NCBI GenBank assembly: GCA_900110595.1
Contig: FOEZ01000017.1
Span: 1-64,000, forward strand
DNA length: 64,000 bases
Source: Arthrobacter sp. OV608
Lineage (GTDB): Bacteria; Actinomycetota; Actinomycetes; Actinomycetales; Micrococcaceae
Reading direction: 5' to 3'
The position numbers and the translations under genes were made by a program. Positions 35,589-46,491 of the stretch are shown here, piece after piece. Each line of letters opens with the position of its first letter. Position 1 is the first letter of the stretch. The notes beneath the pieces are model-generated. The model saw only the letters and a program-made list of their open reading frames with translations, was not told the DNA's origin and searched no databases.

Positions 35589-37136
35589 ATGTCTTCCCTG
35601 ACCGCCTCCGCTCTTGCCCGCCTCTTGGGCGCGTGGAACCTCGGCGCCGCGCCCGCCTACCGCGAGCTGGCCGACGTCGTACGCCTTCTGGTGCTGGATG
35701 GACGAGTGGCGCTGGATACGGCGCTGCCCAGCGAGCGCGCCCTCGCCGAAGCCCTGGCCGTCAGCCGGACCACCGTCACGGCGGCCTACGGCCTGCTCCG
35801 CGACCAGGGATTCCTCAGCAGTGGGCAGGGCAGCAGGAGCCGGACCAGGATTCCGCGCGCGGCGACGGCCGGCACCACAATGTCCAGGGGGCCCCTGCCG
35901 AATACTCCCGATTCAGGCGGACTTGCTGCCGCCGGACTGGCGCCGGGACTCGCCGCACCCGGCCTGGCAGCACCGCCGGGACTGATCGACCTGGCATATT
36001 CATCCTTGCCGGCCAGCGGCGAGCTGGTCCACCGGGCGTTCGCGGCAGCGCTGACAGAGCTGCCCGCCCTGCTCCCGGGCTTCGGCTATGACGCGATGGG
36101 CCTACTGCCCCTGCGGGAAGCGGTGGCAGCACGTTACACGGCCGCCGGTGTCCCTACTGCCGCGGACCAGGTCCTGGTGACCTCCGGAGCGCAGCACGCC
36201 CTGAACATAGTGCTTCGCGCGCTGGCAGGCCGGCATGACCGGGTGCTGGTGGAACACCCGAGCTATCCGAACGCGCTGGATGCCATCCGCGCGGCGGGGT
36301 GCCGCGCCGTTCCGGTAGCCTTCGCAGCGCCCGTCGCCGGCAAACGCGAGGGAAGGGCCACGGTTGCCTGGGACATGCCCGGACTCCAGGCGGCGCTGGC
36401 GCAGCAGCGGCCCAGGCTGGCGTATGTGGTGCCCGATTTCCACAACCCCACCGGCCAGCTGATGCCGGACCTCCAGCGCCGCCAGCTGGTGAAAGCTGCC
36501 GCGGCCGCCGGGACCACCCTGGTAGTGGATGAGACCCTGCGGGAGCTGAATCTCGACGGCGCAGCCACCACGCCCGTTGCGGCTTTCAGTCCGGCGGTGG
36601 TCACCATCGGAACACTCAGCAAGTCGCACTGGGGCGGCCTGCGCACGGGATGGATCAGGGCCTCGCGGGACATGATCCAGAGGTTCGCGGCGGCGCGGAC
36701 TTCCCTGGACCTCGGCGGGCCGGTGATGGAACAACTGGCGGCGGCCCACCTGGTCCGGGCCATGGACGAACCATTGCCGGCACGGCTCGCCGCCCTCCGG
36801 GAGAACCGGGCAGCCCTGCTGGAGCTCCTTGCCGGACACCTGCCCGAGTGGGAAACGCTCTACCCCTCGGGCGGACTGTCTGCCTGGTGCAGGCTTCCCG
36901 CCCCCATCAGCACCGCCCTGACGGTGATCGCCCCCGACTTTGGCATCCGGCTGGCCGCCGGGCCGCGGTTCGGGATCGGGGGCGCCTTCGAGCGCTACCT
37001 GCGGGTACCGTTCACGCTTCCGCCTGGGAAGCTGGAAACGGCGGTCCTGGCCCTGCGGTCAGCCCAGGACCGGCTGGACGCCGCTCCCCAGCTCCGGCGC
37101 AGCCTCAAGAGCGCCCCCACCGTGGCTATTGCTTGA
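35589..37136 (+). CDS. yczR: MocR-family regulator (GntR helix-turn-helix plus aminotransferase domain), YczR-like
   Basis: A 515-residue protein with an N-terminal GntR winged helix (TALPSERALAEALAVSRTTV, about 42-61), a Gly/Ala/Pro linker and a fold-type-I aminotransferase domain. The PLP lysine is in TIGTLSKSHWGGLRTGW. MocR proteins use PLP as effector and need not catalyse transamination. It is divergent from yczE and probably regulates it and itself. Its 3' end overlaps the convergent DUF4188 gene by 11 bases. Confidence 0.88.
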   Translation: MSSLTASALARLLGAWNLGAAPAYRELADVVRLLVLDGRVALDTALPSERALAEALAVSRTTVTAAYGLLRDQGFLSSGQGSRSRTRIPRAATAGTTMSRGPLPNTPDSGGLAAAGLAPGLAAPGLAAPPGLIDLAYSSLPASGELVHRAFAAALTELPALLPGFGYDAMGLLPLREAVAARYTAAGVPTAADQVLVTSGAQHALNIVLRALAGRHDRVLVEHPSYPNALDAIRAAGCRAVPVAFAAPVAGKREGRATVAWDMPGLQAALAQQRPRLAYVVPDFHNPTGQLMPDLQRRQLVKAAAAAGTTLVVDETLRELNLDGAATTPVAAFSPAVVTIGTLSKSHWGGLRTGWIRASRDMIQRFAAARTSLDLGGPVMEQLAAAHLVRAMDEPLPARLAALRENRAALLELLAGHLPEWETLYPSGGLSAWCRLPAPISTALTVIAPDFGIRLAAGPRFGIGGAFERYLRVPFTLPPGKLETAVLALRSAQDRLDAAPQLRRSLKSAPTVAIA

Positions 37137-37632
37137 CGGGTGCCGGCTGCCGACCGAACCGGCCCATCCGCTGCTTGGCGGTATTGGTCCCGGCCCCGAC
37201 AGGAACATGGGCGGTGGCCTTGGCCAGCCCAAAAAGGGGCATTCCGTTGTAGATGACCTCGATCCCTGCAGCAGGCACCTGGTAGGTCTCATGCCAGACG
37301 CCCACGTCGCCGCTGCCGGCCGTCTCCTTCATAAACCGGCGCCACGGCTCCAGATGCGGGGACTCCCGGTCCGCGGCGAACTTCCGCAGATGTTCCGGGC
37401 TTTCCCAGTAGCTGAGCAGCATGGTGGTCCGGCCAAACCATTGCTGGTAACCCAGCATCCCGGACGCCGGATCCGCGGCCAGATGCTGGAGCATGCGGGG
37501 CATGGCGCCCGCCACCTTGCCGATTGTTCCCAGCTTCCACCACCGGTTGGCCCGCATACCGATCAGGAAGACCGTCACTGAGTCCCGGCCTGGATCGGCG
37601 GTGTACCGACCTGGAAAAACACTCTGCGCCAT
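37126..37632 (-). CDS. DUF4188 protein (monooxygenase-like dimeric barrel)
   Basis: A 168-residue protein with the DUF4188 pattern SVTVFLIGMRANRWWK, MLGYQQWFGRTTMLLSYW and HETYQVPAAGIEVIYNGMP. ATG 37632 is preferred over 37656 because AAGGAG lies 6 bases upstream. It is divergent from a TetR regulator with a large palindrome between them, which suggests inducible expression. Homologues resemble small heme- or substrate-degrading monooxygenases; no reaction can be assigned. Confidence 0.82.
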   Translation of the reverse strand: MAQSVFPGRYTADPGRDSVTVFLIGMRANRWWKLGTIGKVAGAMPRMLQHLAADPASGMLGYQQWFGRTTMLLSYWESPEHLRKFAADRESPHLEPWRRFMKETAGSGDVGVWHETYQVPAAGIEVIYNGMPLFGLAKATAHVPVGAGTNTAKQRMGRFGRQPAPVKQ

Positions 37633-37651
37633 GGCAGGCTCCTTGGGCTTG

Positions 37652-37696
37652 TTCATAACCTTGTTTTGTAACGACGTTACGAAACAAGGTTATGAA
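37652..37696. promoter_or_regulatory. 45-bp palindromic TetR operator
   Basis: The arms TTCATAACCTTGTTT (37652-37666) and AAACAAGGTTATGAA (37682-37696) pair perfectly. Inside, GTAACGACGTTAC is itself an odd palindrome. The only mismatched pair is T37667/G37681. It fills the gap between the divergent DUF4188 and TetR genes. Confidence 0.8.
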
Positions 37697-37699
37697 ACA

Positions 37700-38284
37700 A
37701 TGGAACCTATGGCAAGACCTGTGATTCATAACGATTCCCTGCGGCAGGAACTGCTCGCTGTCACCGCTGAACTGGTGGACCGTGACGGGCCCGCCAAGGT
37801 GACGCTGCGCGATGTGGCCGCAGCCGCACGGACGTCCACCACCGCCGTCTACTCGCTGTTCGGCGGGAAATCCCAGCTCCTCACCGCCGTGGTGGACCAC
37901 GGATTCCAGTCCTTCCGGGACTCCCAAGTGGCTGCGGCCCCGGCGGGGCTGCAGGGCCTCGGCGTTGCCTACCGGGCGTGGGCCCTGGAGCACCGGGCGC
38001 TCTACCGGCTGATGTTCGGCGGGGCACTGGCCGCGTACGTGGATTGCCAGCCCAGCCCGGAAGTTTCCGCCGGTGCCATGGACCCGCTGATCGAAGCGGT
38101 GGCTTCCGCCCAGGCGTCGGGCGCCCTGCGGGCTGAACCTGTGGAAGAAGTGGCCTTCGCCATCTGGGGCCAGGTGCACGGCCTCGTGAGCCTGGAACTC
38201 GCGCAGGTTGGCCCACCCGGCGCCGACTGGGCCGCCGCCTACACGGCGGCCCTGGACGCAGTGGCCCGCGGCTGGGCCGCCTGA
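37700..38284 (+). CDS. TetR-family regulator
   Basis: The 194-residue protein has the TetR N-terminal helix-turn-helix (KVTLRDVAAAARTSTTAVYSLF) and a C-terminal ligand/dimer domain of the TetR_C_33-like type (AYRAWALEHRALYRLMFGG). ATG 37700 lies 10 bases after CAAGG; 37709 is an alternative. It starts 4 bases from the large palindrome and so probably represses itself and the divergent DUF4188 gene. Confidence 0.88.
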   Translation: MEPMARPVIHNDSLRQELLAVTAELVDRDGPAKVTLRDVAAAARTSTTAVYSLFGGKSQLLTAVVDHGFQSFRDSQVAAAPAGLQGLGVAYRAWALEHRALYRLMFGGALAAYVDCQPSPEVSAGAMDPLIEAVASAQASGALRAEPVEEVAFAIWGQVHGLVSLELAQVGPPGADWAAAYTAALDAVARGWAA

Positions 38285-38324
38285 CGCCGCCGCTTTTGAC
38301 GCGCGCCACCACTTGCCGCACTAA

Positions 38325-38366
38325 AAATGCCTGACGCGGGGAATCTATCCACCGCACCAGGCATTT
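38325..38366. terminator. Bidirectional stem-loop
   Basis: AAATGCCTG (38325-38333) pairs with CAGGCATTT (38358-38366). An inner GCGG/CCGC and GGA/TCC stem continues the hairpin with small bulges. A-rich and T-rich flanks on either side suit termination in both directions between convergent genes. Confidence 0.75.
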
Positions 38367-38434
38367 CACCCTACCGATTTGTAGTTCGCGGATCGCCGCC
38401 CTACAGGGCCCGCCGCTGCCCCTTCAGAACCCCT

Positions 38435-39127
38435 TTAGGCGTACACCTTCTCCAGGAAGTTGCCCCAGGCCTTAGCGGTGGTTTCGGTGTCACCGGCCCC
38501 GCTGAAATCGTGGACGGTCATTCCCACCGGCGCACCAAAGGTGTTGCGGCCGAAGAACCGGTAGAGCGCGTCCGAGGTGCGGATCCCCAGGAAATGCTCG
38601 TTGGAGAAGTCCACTTCGCCGCTCAGCCGGCCCACGCCGTCGAGCTCCAGCTCCACCTGCGACCCCGCGGCGGAGGATTCCACGCCCAGGGCCCGGCGCA
38701 GCTGCGCAAAGCCGTCCGGGTTCTGCGACGCGGCGGGCGCCTGGATATCGGTGAAGATCACGGGACGGCCGTCAAAATACTGCAGGTACTGGCCCAACGT
38801 GTGGAGGTAGAACTCGGTGTGCCGGGAGGCGCCGTCGTACTGCCCGTCCCAGTTGTCCGCGAAGATCCCGCTGTGGACGTAGTGCAGGCTTGCCCGGCCG
38901 CCCTCGAGCGGCTCCAGGACGTGCTCGAGCTGGTTGAACCAGCCGTCCGGGCCATCCATCCTGGACACGAGATGGCTCGGGTACTCCTCGACGGTTTTGA
39001 CGTCCGGCCACTGGTCCGTGGGGAACATCCAGGCCGGAGTCCCTGCAGTCACGGCCTCCCATACCCGCTCCGGCGTGCCCGGCAGTTCGGTGTCATAGAC
39101 GATCTCGAATTCGCGCTTGTCAGTCAT
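38435..39127 (-). CDS. SRPBCC (AHSA1-like) domain protein
   Basis: A 230-residue protein of the START/Bet v1 superfamily starting MTDKREFEIVYDTELPGTPE; the N-terminal VWEAVTAGTPAWMFPTDQWP pattern is that of AHSA1-type domains. The frame extends far upstream, but ATG 39127 overlaps the ArsR stop by 8 bases and gives the family start. ArsR-SRPBCC operons are common in actinobacteria. The ligand is unknown. Confidence 0.85.
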   Translation of the reverse strand: MTDKREFEIVYDTELPGTPERVWEAVTAGTPAWMFPTDQWPDVKTVEEYPSHLVSRMDGPDGWFNQLEHVLEPLEGGRASLHYVHSGIFADNWDGQYDGASRHTEFYLHTLGQYLQYFDGRPVIFTDIQAPAASQNPDGFAQLRRALGVESSAAGSQVELELDGVGRLSGEVDFSNEHFLGIRTSDALYRFFGRNTFGAPVGMTVHDFSGAGDTETTAKAWGNFLEKVYA

Positions 39128-39779
39128 TGTCCTGCTCCTTTGCTGTAGGGATTTCCGGGCTTTCCGGCGTTTCCTTGGTTGTTTTGAGAGTTGTTGCCTT
39201 GAGGACCGGGTGCAGCGCCACCACCAGCCGGTGCCGCCTGCCGCCGGACGCCCCGGCACCGCCGTCGTGATACTTGTCCACCAGGCGCGTGACCGCCACG
39301 CCCAGCTCCTCGGCGAAGGCGGCACGGTCAGCGGCGGTCCGGAAGGTAATCTCGCCGTCGATGGCGAAGGTGGCCAGCTTTTGCCGGGCAGCGGCGGCGC
39401 CGGCGATCAGCCTGCCCACCTCCTGGACCATCCGGCCGGCAAGTGCCAGCAGCCAGAAGGCTGAGAAGCGGTCCGAAAACCGGTGCGGATCCGGCGATAC
39501 CGAGGACAGGGCTTGCGGTGATATCAGGTAGGAGGCCGCGCTGGCCTGGAGCACCCGCTCGGTCACATTGCCTTTGCGCCGTTCCTCCACCAGCTCCACC
39601 AGGCCGTGCCGCTCAAGCGCCTTGAGGTGGTAGTTGACCTTCTGCCGGGGCAGCCCCACCTTCACCGCGATCTGCGTGGCCGAGCCCGGATGCGACAGCT
39701 CGTGCAGGATCCGCGTCCGGACGGGATCCAGGGAAGCTTCCGCCGCTGCGGGGTCCTCGATGACTGCTATGTCCAACAT
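39120..39779 (-). CDS. ArsR-family regulator
   Basis: A 219-residue protein with an N-terminal winged helix (DPVRTRILHELSHPGSATQI, then KVGLPRQKVNYHLKALERHGLVE). No CxC metal motif is present, so it is not an arsenic sensor. The C-terminal half is a helical region that may dimerise or bind a ligand. It is co-transcribed with the overlapping SRPBCC gene. On the reverse strand a perfect TTGACA (39815-39810) lies upstream, followed by a weak -10 close to the ATG. Confidence 0.87.
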   Translation of the reverse strand: MLDIAVIEDPAAAEASLDPVRTRILHELSHPGSATQIAVKVGLPRQKVNYHLKALERHGLVELVEERRKGNVTERVLQASAASYLISPQALSSVSPDPHRFSDRFSAFWLLALAGRMVQEVGRLIAGAAAARQKLATFAIDGEITFRTAADRAAFAEELGVAVTRLVDKYHDGGAGASGGRRHRLVVALHPVLKATTLKTTKETPESPEIPTAKEQDND

Positions 39780-39809
39780 GCTTCAAGTCTGCCAACCGAC
39801 AACTTTTTT

Positions 39810-39851
39810 TGTCAAGAACTTTTTTATCATCGGTTGCTGAATCGATGATTC
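39810..39851. promoter_or_regulatory. Divergent control region with inverted repeats
   Basis: The 96-base gap holds reverse-strand TTGACA (39810-39815), the palindrome GAATC-GAT-GATTC (39839-39851) and the wider pair ATCATCG/CGATGAT (39827-39833 with 39843-39849). These are candidate ArsR operator sites. Confidence 0.45.
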
Positions 39852-39863
39852 GGCCGCGCCACG

Positions 39864-39869
39864 TAGAAT
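39864..39869 (+). promoter_or_regulatory. -10 element of a leaderless transcript
   Basis: TAGAAT lies 9 bases before ATG 39879 of the pseudouridine synthase. No ribosome-binding site is present in the gap. No good -35 is seen. Confidence 0.45.
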
Positions 39870-39878
39870 TGTCCGGTG

Positions 39879-40856
39879 ATGCAATCCCCCCTCCCCGTAC
39901 GCGAAGGCGTGAACGCAACCCGCCTGCGCCTGCCCGGTGAGGGGCCCTGGGACACCGCGATGGACTACATGATGCACCGCTGGGGCCACATCGATCCGCA
40001 GGGCATCGAAGACAGGTTCGACGCCGGCGAGATCGTTGGCGAGGGCGGCGTTCCCCTGGACCGGGGTACTCCCCTGACGGACCACACCTTCATCTGGTAC
40101 TACCGGACCCTGCCGCCGGAGACCCGCATCCCCGTGGAGCTGTCCATCCTGCACCAGGACGAACACCTCCTGGTGGTGGACAAGCCGCACTTCCTGCCCA
40201 CCACTCCCGGCGGGACCTACATCCAGGAATCCGCCCTGGTGCGGCTGCGCAACCAGCTGACTCTTCCGGACCTGATTCCCATGCACCGGCTGGACCGTAT
40301 GACCGCAGGCGTGCTGCTGTTCTCCACCAACCCGGACACCCGGGGCAAGTACCAGGTGCTTTTTGAGAAGCGCCAGGTCCAGAAGGAATACGAGTGCGTG
40401 TCCGCAGCCGAGCCTGCGGAGGGGTACCCGGGGATCGAATTTCCCGTGGTGGTGCGCAACCGGATGACCAAGTCGCGCAGCTACCTGCTCGCCGAAGTGA
40501 TCGAGGGCGAGCCCAACGCGGAGACGCGGATTGAGCAGCTGGCAACGTTCGACGGCGGCCCTGCAGCGCCCGGCACCGGCACCGCCGCTGCCGGGCCGGT
40601 TGATAACCCCCGCCGTGCGCTGTACCGGCTGGAGCCGCACACCGGCAAGACCCACCAGCTGCGGGTGCACATGGCTTCGCTCGGGCTGGGCATCATCAAC
40701 GATGCCTTCTACCCGGACCTGCTGGACAAAGCTCCGGACGACTACACCAAACCCCTGCAGCTCCTGGCCCGGGGCATCCGGTTTGTGGACCCGATGTCCG
40801 GGAAACCGGTGGAGTACCGCAGCGGCCTGCAGCTCAGCGAGGCCGCGGGCGCCTGA
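39879..40856 (+). CDS. RluA-family RNA pseudouridine synthase
   Basis: A 325-residue pseudouridylate synthase. The catalytic Asp is in MHRLDRMTAGVLLF, with DKPHFLPTTPGG before it and PHTGKTHQLRVHMASLG near the C terminus. It isomerises uridine in rRNA or tRNA; the target is not readable from sequence. ATG 39879 is used, and GTG 39876 directly before it is equally open. There is an A/P-rich insertion (about 227-245) before the last motif. Confidence 0.9.
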   Translation: MQSPLPVREGVNATRLRLPGEGPWDTAMDYMMHRWGHIDPQGIEDRFDAGEIVGEGGVPLDRGTPLTDHTFIWYYRTLPPETRIPVELSILHQDEHLLVVDKPHFLPTTPGGTYIQESALVRLRNQLTLPDLIPMHRLDRMTAGVLLFSTNPDTRGKYQVLFEKRQVQKEYECVSAAEPAEGYPGIEFPVVVRNRMTKSRSYLLAEVIEGEPNAETRIEQLATFDGGPAAPGTGTAAAGPVDNPRRALYRLEPHTGKTHQLRVHMASLGLGIINDAFYPDLLDKAPDDYTKPLQLLARGIRFVDPMSGKPVEYRSGLQLSEAAGA

Positions 40857-40935
40857 CCTGCGGAAAGGCCCAGTGGACGCACGGCTGCGGTAAACCTGTG
40901 GTCCCGGCAGGACCAATCTGCGATACCTTGTGGCC

Positions 40936-41559
40936 ATGGACTTTGGCAGCGCTGACAGCTGGGGGGCGGCCATCTATTTCTGGATCATCCCCGTCGTGCT
41001 GGGCGATGCCATCTTCCCGCCCATCCCGTCCGAGATGGTGGTGATCACCGGCGGAGCGCTGTCCGCGGACGGCCGGGCCAACGTGTTCCTGGTGGTCGCA
41101 CTGTCCGCCCTGGCGTCCTGGCTGGGCGACATGGTGGTGTTCCAGCTGTTCCGGCGCCGGCTGAGCCACGTCCTTGACCGCTGGAGATGGGGCCGCCGCG
41201 TCCATTCCGGGATCCACGAAGCCCTGGCCAAGGCCGGGCGATCTTCCACCTACGGCGCCATTATCGGAGCCAGGTTCATTCCCGGCGGACGGCTGGCCAC
41301 CTCGGCTGCCGCGGGGATCGCCAACGTTTCCGTCCGCGGCTTCAGCCTGTGCGCCGGACTCGGCGCCGTGTTCTGGGCATGCTGGCTGGTGGGCCTGGGC
41401 TACTTCACCGGATCGGCCACCGGCCTGCCGTTCTGGGCCAGCTCCCTGATCGGGGTGGGGCTGGGGCTGGTGATCGGCGTCGTCGTCGGAATTATTGTTA
41501 CGCGGCGCCGCGGCAACCGGTCCCCCGTCGTCGAAGAACCCGAGCCGCCCCTGCCGTAA
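40936..41559 (+). CDS. DedA/VTT-domain membrane protein
   Basis: A 207-residue inner-membrane protein with FPPIPSEMVVITGG in the first reentrant segment and GARFIPGGRLATSAAAG, the DedA motif with its Arg. Three further helices follow, then a short Arg/Glu/Pro tail. DedA proteins act in phospholipid (C55-P) flipping and envelope upkeep. GTG 40930 is in frame, and ATG 40936 is preferred. Ends 6 bases from the convergent gene. Confidence 0.88.
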   Translation: MDFGSADSWGAAIYFWIIPVVLGDAIFPPIPSEMVVITGGALSADGRANVFLVVALSALASWLGDMVVFQLFRRRLSHVLDRWRWGRRVHSGIHEALAKAGRSSTYGAIIGARFIPGGRLATSAAAGIANVSVRGFSLCAGLGAVFWACWLVGLGYFTGSATGLPFWASSLIGVGLGLVIGVVVGIIVTRRRGNRSPVVEEPEPPLP

Positions 41560-41565
41560 CGGAGT

Positions 41566-41871
41566 CTAGAGCGGCATCCAGCGGCCGCGGCTGCGCCGCA
41601 GGACCGTGAGGGAACCTGTCAGCGCAACGCGTTCGACGGCGTCGCGCATCATGGCTGCCGATTCGACCGCCTGGCGGTTCTCGCCGCTGTATTCGGTCGC
41701 CTCCACGAGGAAGCGCAGGTTCAGCTGCGGGACGCCGCCGGCAATCTGCAGCTGGTTGGACTCCACGTGGTGCCGTGTTCCCAGCGCCTCCACCGCTGCG
41801 TCCATCACGGCTTCGGGCGGGTTGCCGGGGCGCAGCCCGGTGATCTTCAGGCGGGTTTGGAACGAAGGCAT
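41566..41871 (-). CDS. Conserved hypothetical protein, 101 aa
   Basis: A 101-residue protein starting MPSFQTRLKITGLRPGNPPE and ending in RRSRGRWMPL. Alternating strands and helices suggest a small alpha/beta fold, without a signal peptide. ATG 41871 is chosen; the frame opens at 41901. Located downstream of ppc on the same strand, separated by a repeat-bearing hairpin region. Function unknown. Confidence 0.7.
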   Translation of the reverse strand: MPSFQTRLKITGLRPGNPPEAVMDAAVEALGTRHHVESNQLQIAGGVPQLNLRFLVEATEYSGENRQAVESAAMMRDAVERVALTGSLTVLRRSRGRWMPL

Positions 41872-41890
41872 GCCTTCAACCCTACCCAGA

Positions 41891-41980
41891 CCCTCTCTCA
41901 CTTAATGTCGGGAAATTCTTAACGCTCTCTTCAGAGTGAGAGGGCGTTAAGGAAAAAGCCGCATCAAGTGAGAGAGCGTT
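41891..41980. repeat. Cluster of inverted and direct GTGAGAG-GCGTT units with hairpin
   Basis: A unit reading AAGTGAGAGAGCGTT occurs four times within 90 bases: reversed and partial at about 41892-41904, reversed at 41921-41930, forward as GTGAGAGGGCGTT at 41936-41948 and forward at 41966-41980. Units two and three fold into a 13-bp stem (41918-41930 with 41939-41951, one T-G pair) with an 8-base loop, a likely terminator for ppc. Confidence 0.75.
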
Positions 41981-41985
41981 GCTGG

Positions 41986-44796
<2,811 letters not shown>

Positions 44797-44919
44797 GGAA
44801 GCTATCTTTCGAGGGTTTCGGACCGGGCTCGTACACTGCGCTGGATACTGTGAGCCACGTTACTAGCTAAAGATGCTACCCGCAGCGCGGCGTCACCGGG
44901 GAATCCGTCTCAGATAATG

Positions 44920-45492
44920 TCATTCGGGAAGGTAACCTACGTGCCGCTTCACGCGCTCAAGTTCCGCCCGCAGACCCGCCACTTCGCTGCCATAGGCGGC
45001 AAGTTCGGCATTACGCCGCCTGACCGCCCGCATGCTGGCTGCCAGGACCAGCAGGCCCACCGGCACGCACGCTGCAAAGGCCCAGCCGGCCGCGGCGAAA
45101 AAGTCGAGAGCCACCGGAAGCGCGGACTGGAAGTCCATAAAGCCGTTGACGCCGTCCGCCATGTCCCCGAGGGCCCCTTGCAGCGGCTTCAGGAAGTCCC
45201 CCACCACCGGGGCCTCCGTCAGGTTGGGCGGGCGGACTTCCTGCCCGGTGCTGCCCCACCGCTGGTCACCCACGTGGTTCAGGACGTAAATTCCGGCGCC
45301 CACGCTCGCGGCGATAAACACCAGCAAGGCTGCCAGCAGCGCCTGGTCCGGCCGGCGCCGCCGCCAGGCAAGCATCGCCGCCCCGCACACCAGGGCAGCG
45401 ATCCAGGTCAGGGCTTTGAGCCAGTCAGTGCTTATTGTTCCCAGGATATCCACGCCACTATTCAACAGTGCGGACGGCCTCGGGGTTGGCAT
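44920..45492 (-). CDS. Hypothetical membrane protein with C-terminal coiled coil
   Basis: From ATG 45492 the product is 190 residues with three predicted helices (LKALTWIAALVCGAAML; ALLAALLVFIAASVGAGIYV; FFAAAGWAFAACVPVGLLVL) and a charged C-terminal helix AVRRRNAELAAYGSEVAGLR with heptad spacing. The frame opens at 45651, and a GTG at 45453 is another possible start. It is divergent from the DUF1684 gene. Function unknown. Confidence 0.65.
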   Translation of the reverse strand: MPTPRPSALLNSGVDILGTISTDWLKALTWIAALVCGAAMLAWRRRRPDQALLAALLVFIAASVGAGIYVLNHVGDQRWGSTGQEVRPPNLTEAPVVGDFLKPLQGALGDMADGVNGFMDFQSALPVALDFFAAAGWAFAACVPVGLLVLAASMRAVRRRNAELAAYGSEVAGLRAELERVKRHVGYLPE

Positions 45493-45570
45493 CCAGGAGC
45501 CGCGTTCTACGGAACGAAAGCCGGTACAGTGCCGTTGTAGCCGGGGCATAACGAACCTCCGAAGGGAACC

Positions 45571-46407
45571 ATGAACACCATTCCAGCCGCCAAGGCCGAG
45601 CGCTGGCAGCGCTTCCGCGACAACCGGGACAAGGCCCTGGCCGCCCGCCACGGCTGGCTGACCCTCACGTCCTTCCAGTGGCTTGAAGACTCTCCGGCCG
45701 CCGTCGACCTGGTGCCCGGCCTCTGGTCCACGGACGGTACGACGGCGTCACTCACCGCAGTGCCCGCGGACGGTTTGACGCTGGTGGAGTCAGGGCAATC
45801 GGTGGCTGGGACCATAACGGCGTCCCTCGCCGACGAAGAATCACTGATGTGGGTCCAGTTCGGTGGTAAGGACGGCGCCCGGGTGGTGGTTGAGCTGGCC
45901 ATGCGGGGCGGCCGCTACGCCATCCGGACCAGGGACTCGGAATCCCCTGTTTTCACCGAATTCCAGGGCGTTCCCACCTACCCGTACAACCCGGACTGGG
46001 AAATTACTGGCCGGTTCGAGCCCTATCCGGAGCCGGTAAACATTCCGATCGCCACTGCCAACCCGCTGGTGGACGGCATCCACCGGACAGTGGGCGAGGT
46101 GGTGTTCCGTGTGCCGGGAAGTCCGCACGAAATGCGGCTGCAGGCGGAGGAGGAAAAGCTCGGGGCCCTGACTGTCACGTTCCACGACGAAACCAACGGC
46201 GAAACCACCGACGACTGGCGCAAGCTCACCATGCCCCGGCCACGGCACGATGCGGCCGGAAACCCATCCGTGGTCCTCGATTTCAACCGGGCCATCAACT
46301 ACCCCAGCGCTTTTACGCCCTATGGAACCTGCCCCATGCCGGTGAAGAACAACTCGCTGGACGTGCGCGTGGAGGCCGGCGAGATGCAGCCGTACCCCAG
46401 TGAGTGA
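45571..46407 (+). CDS. DUF1684 protein
   Basis: A 278-residue cytosolic protein. The signature is VVLDFNRAINYPSAFTPYG followed by TCPMPVKNN, plus HGWLTLTSFQWLEDSP near the N terminus. GAAGGGAACC precedes ATG 45571. Its stop codon (46405-46407) lies within the first unit of the following repeat array, so the last residues are repeat-encoded. Function unknown; the family is widespread in actinobacteria. Confidence 0.87.
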   Translation: MNTIPAAKAERWQRFRDNRDKALAARHGWLTLTSFQWLEDSPAAVDLVPGLWSTDGTTASLTAVPADGLTLVESGQSVAGTITASLADEESLMWVQFGGKDGARVVVELAMRGGRYAIRTRDSESPVFTEFQGVPTYPYNPDWEITGRFEPYPEPVNIPIATANPLVDGIHRTVGEVVFRVPGSPHEMRLQAEEEKLGALTVTFHDETNGETTDDWRKLTMPRPRHDAAGNPSVVLDFNRAINYPSAFTPYGTCPMPVKNNSLDVRVEAGEMQPYPSE

Positions 46408-46469
46408 ACCTGCCGGAATCCCGGTGAGTGAACCCGCCGGAATCCCGGTGATTGAGCCTGTCGAAATCC
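46401..46469. repeat. Tandem 24-bp repeat related to the TTGAGCCTGTCGAAA element
   Basis: Units at 46401-46424 and 46425-46448 differ at one base (TGAGTGAACC[T/C]GCCGGAATC). A third, diverged unit at 46449-46469 reads TGATTGAGCCTGTCGAAATC. The latter resembles the GGTTGAGCTTGTCGAAACC repeat I recall as common between genes in Arthrobacter and relatives. Confidence 0.8.
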
Positions 46470-46491
46470 GACTTGCTCAACCACTGGAACG

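Noticed and set aside
34298..36091. 597-codon forward frame across nei, yczE and yczR
   Set aside because: It crosses three good genes and a promoter region; the product is Arg/Pro-rich noise.
38284..38434. Possible small RNA in the 150-base convergent gap
   Set aside because: The stem-loop there is fully explained as a bidirectional terminator; no promoter was seen.
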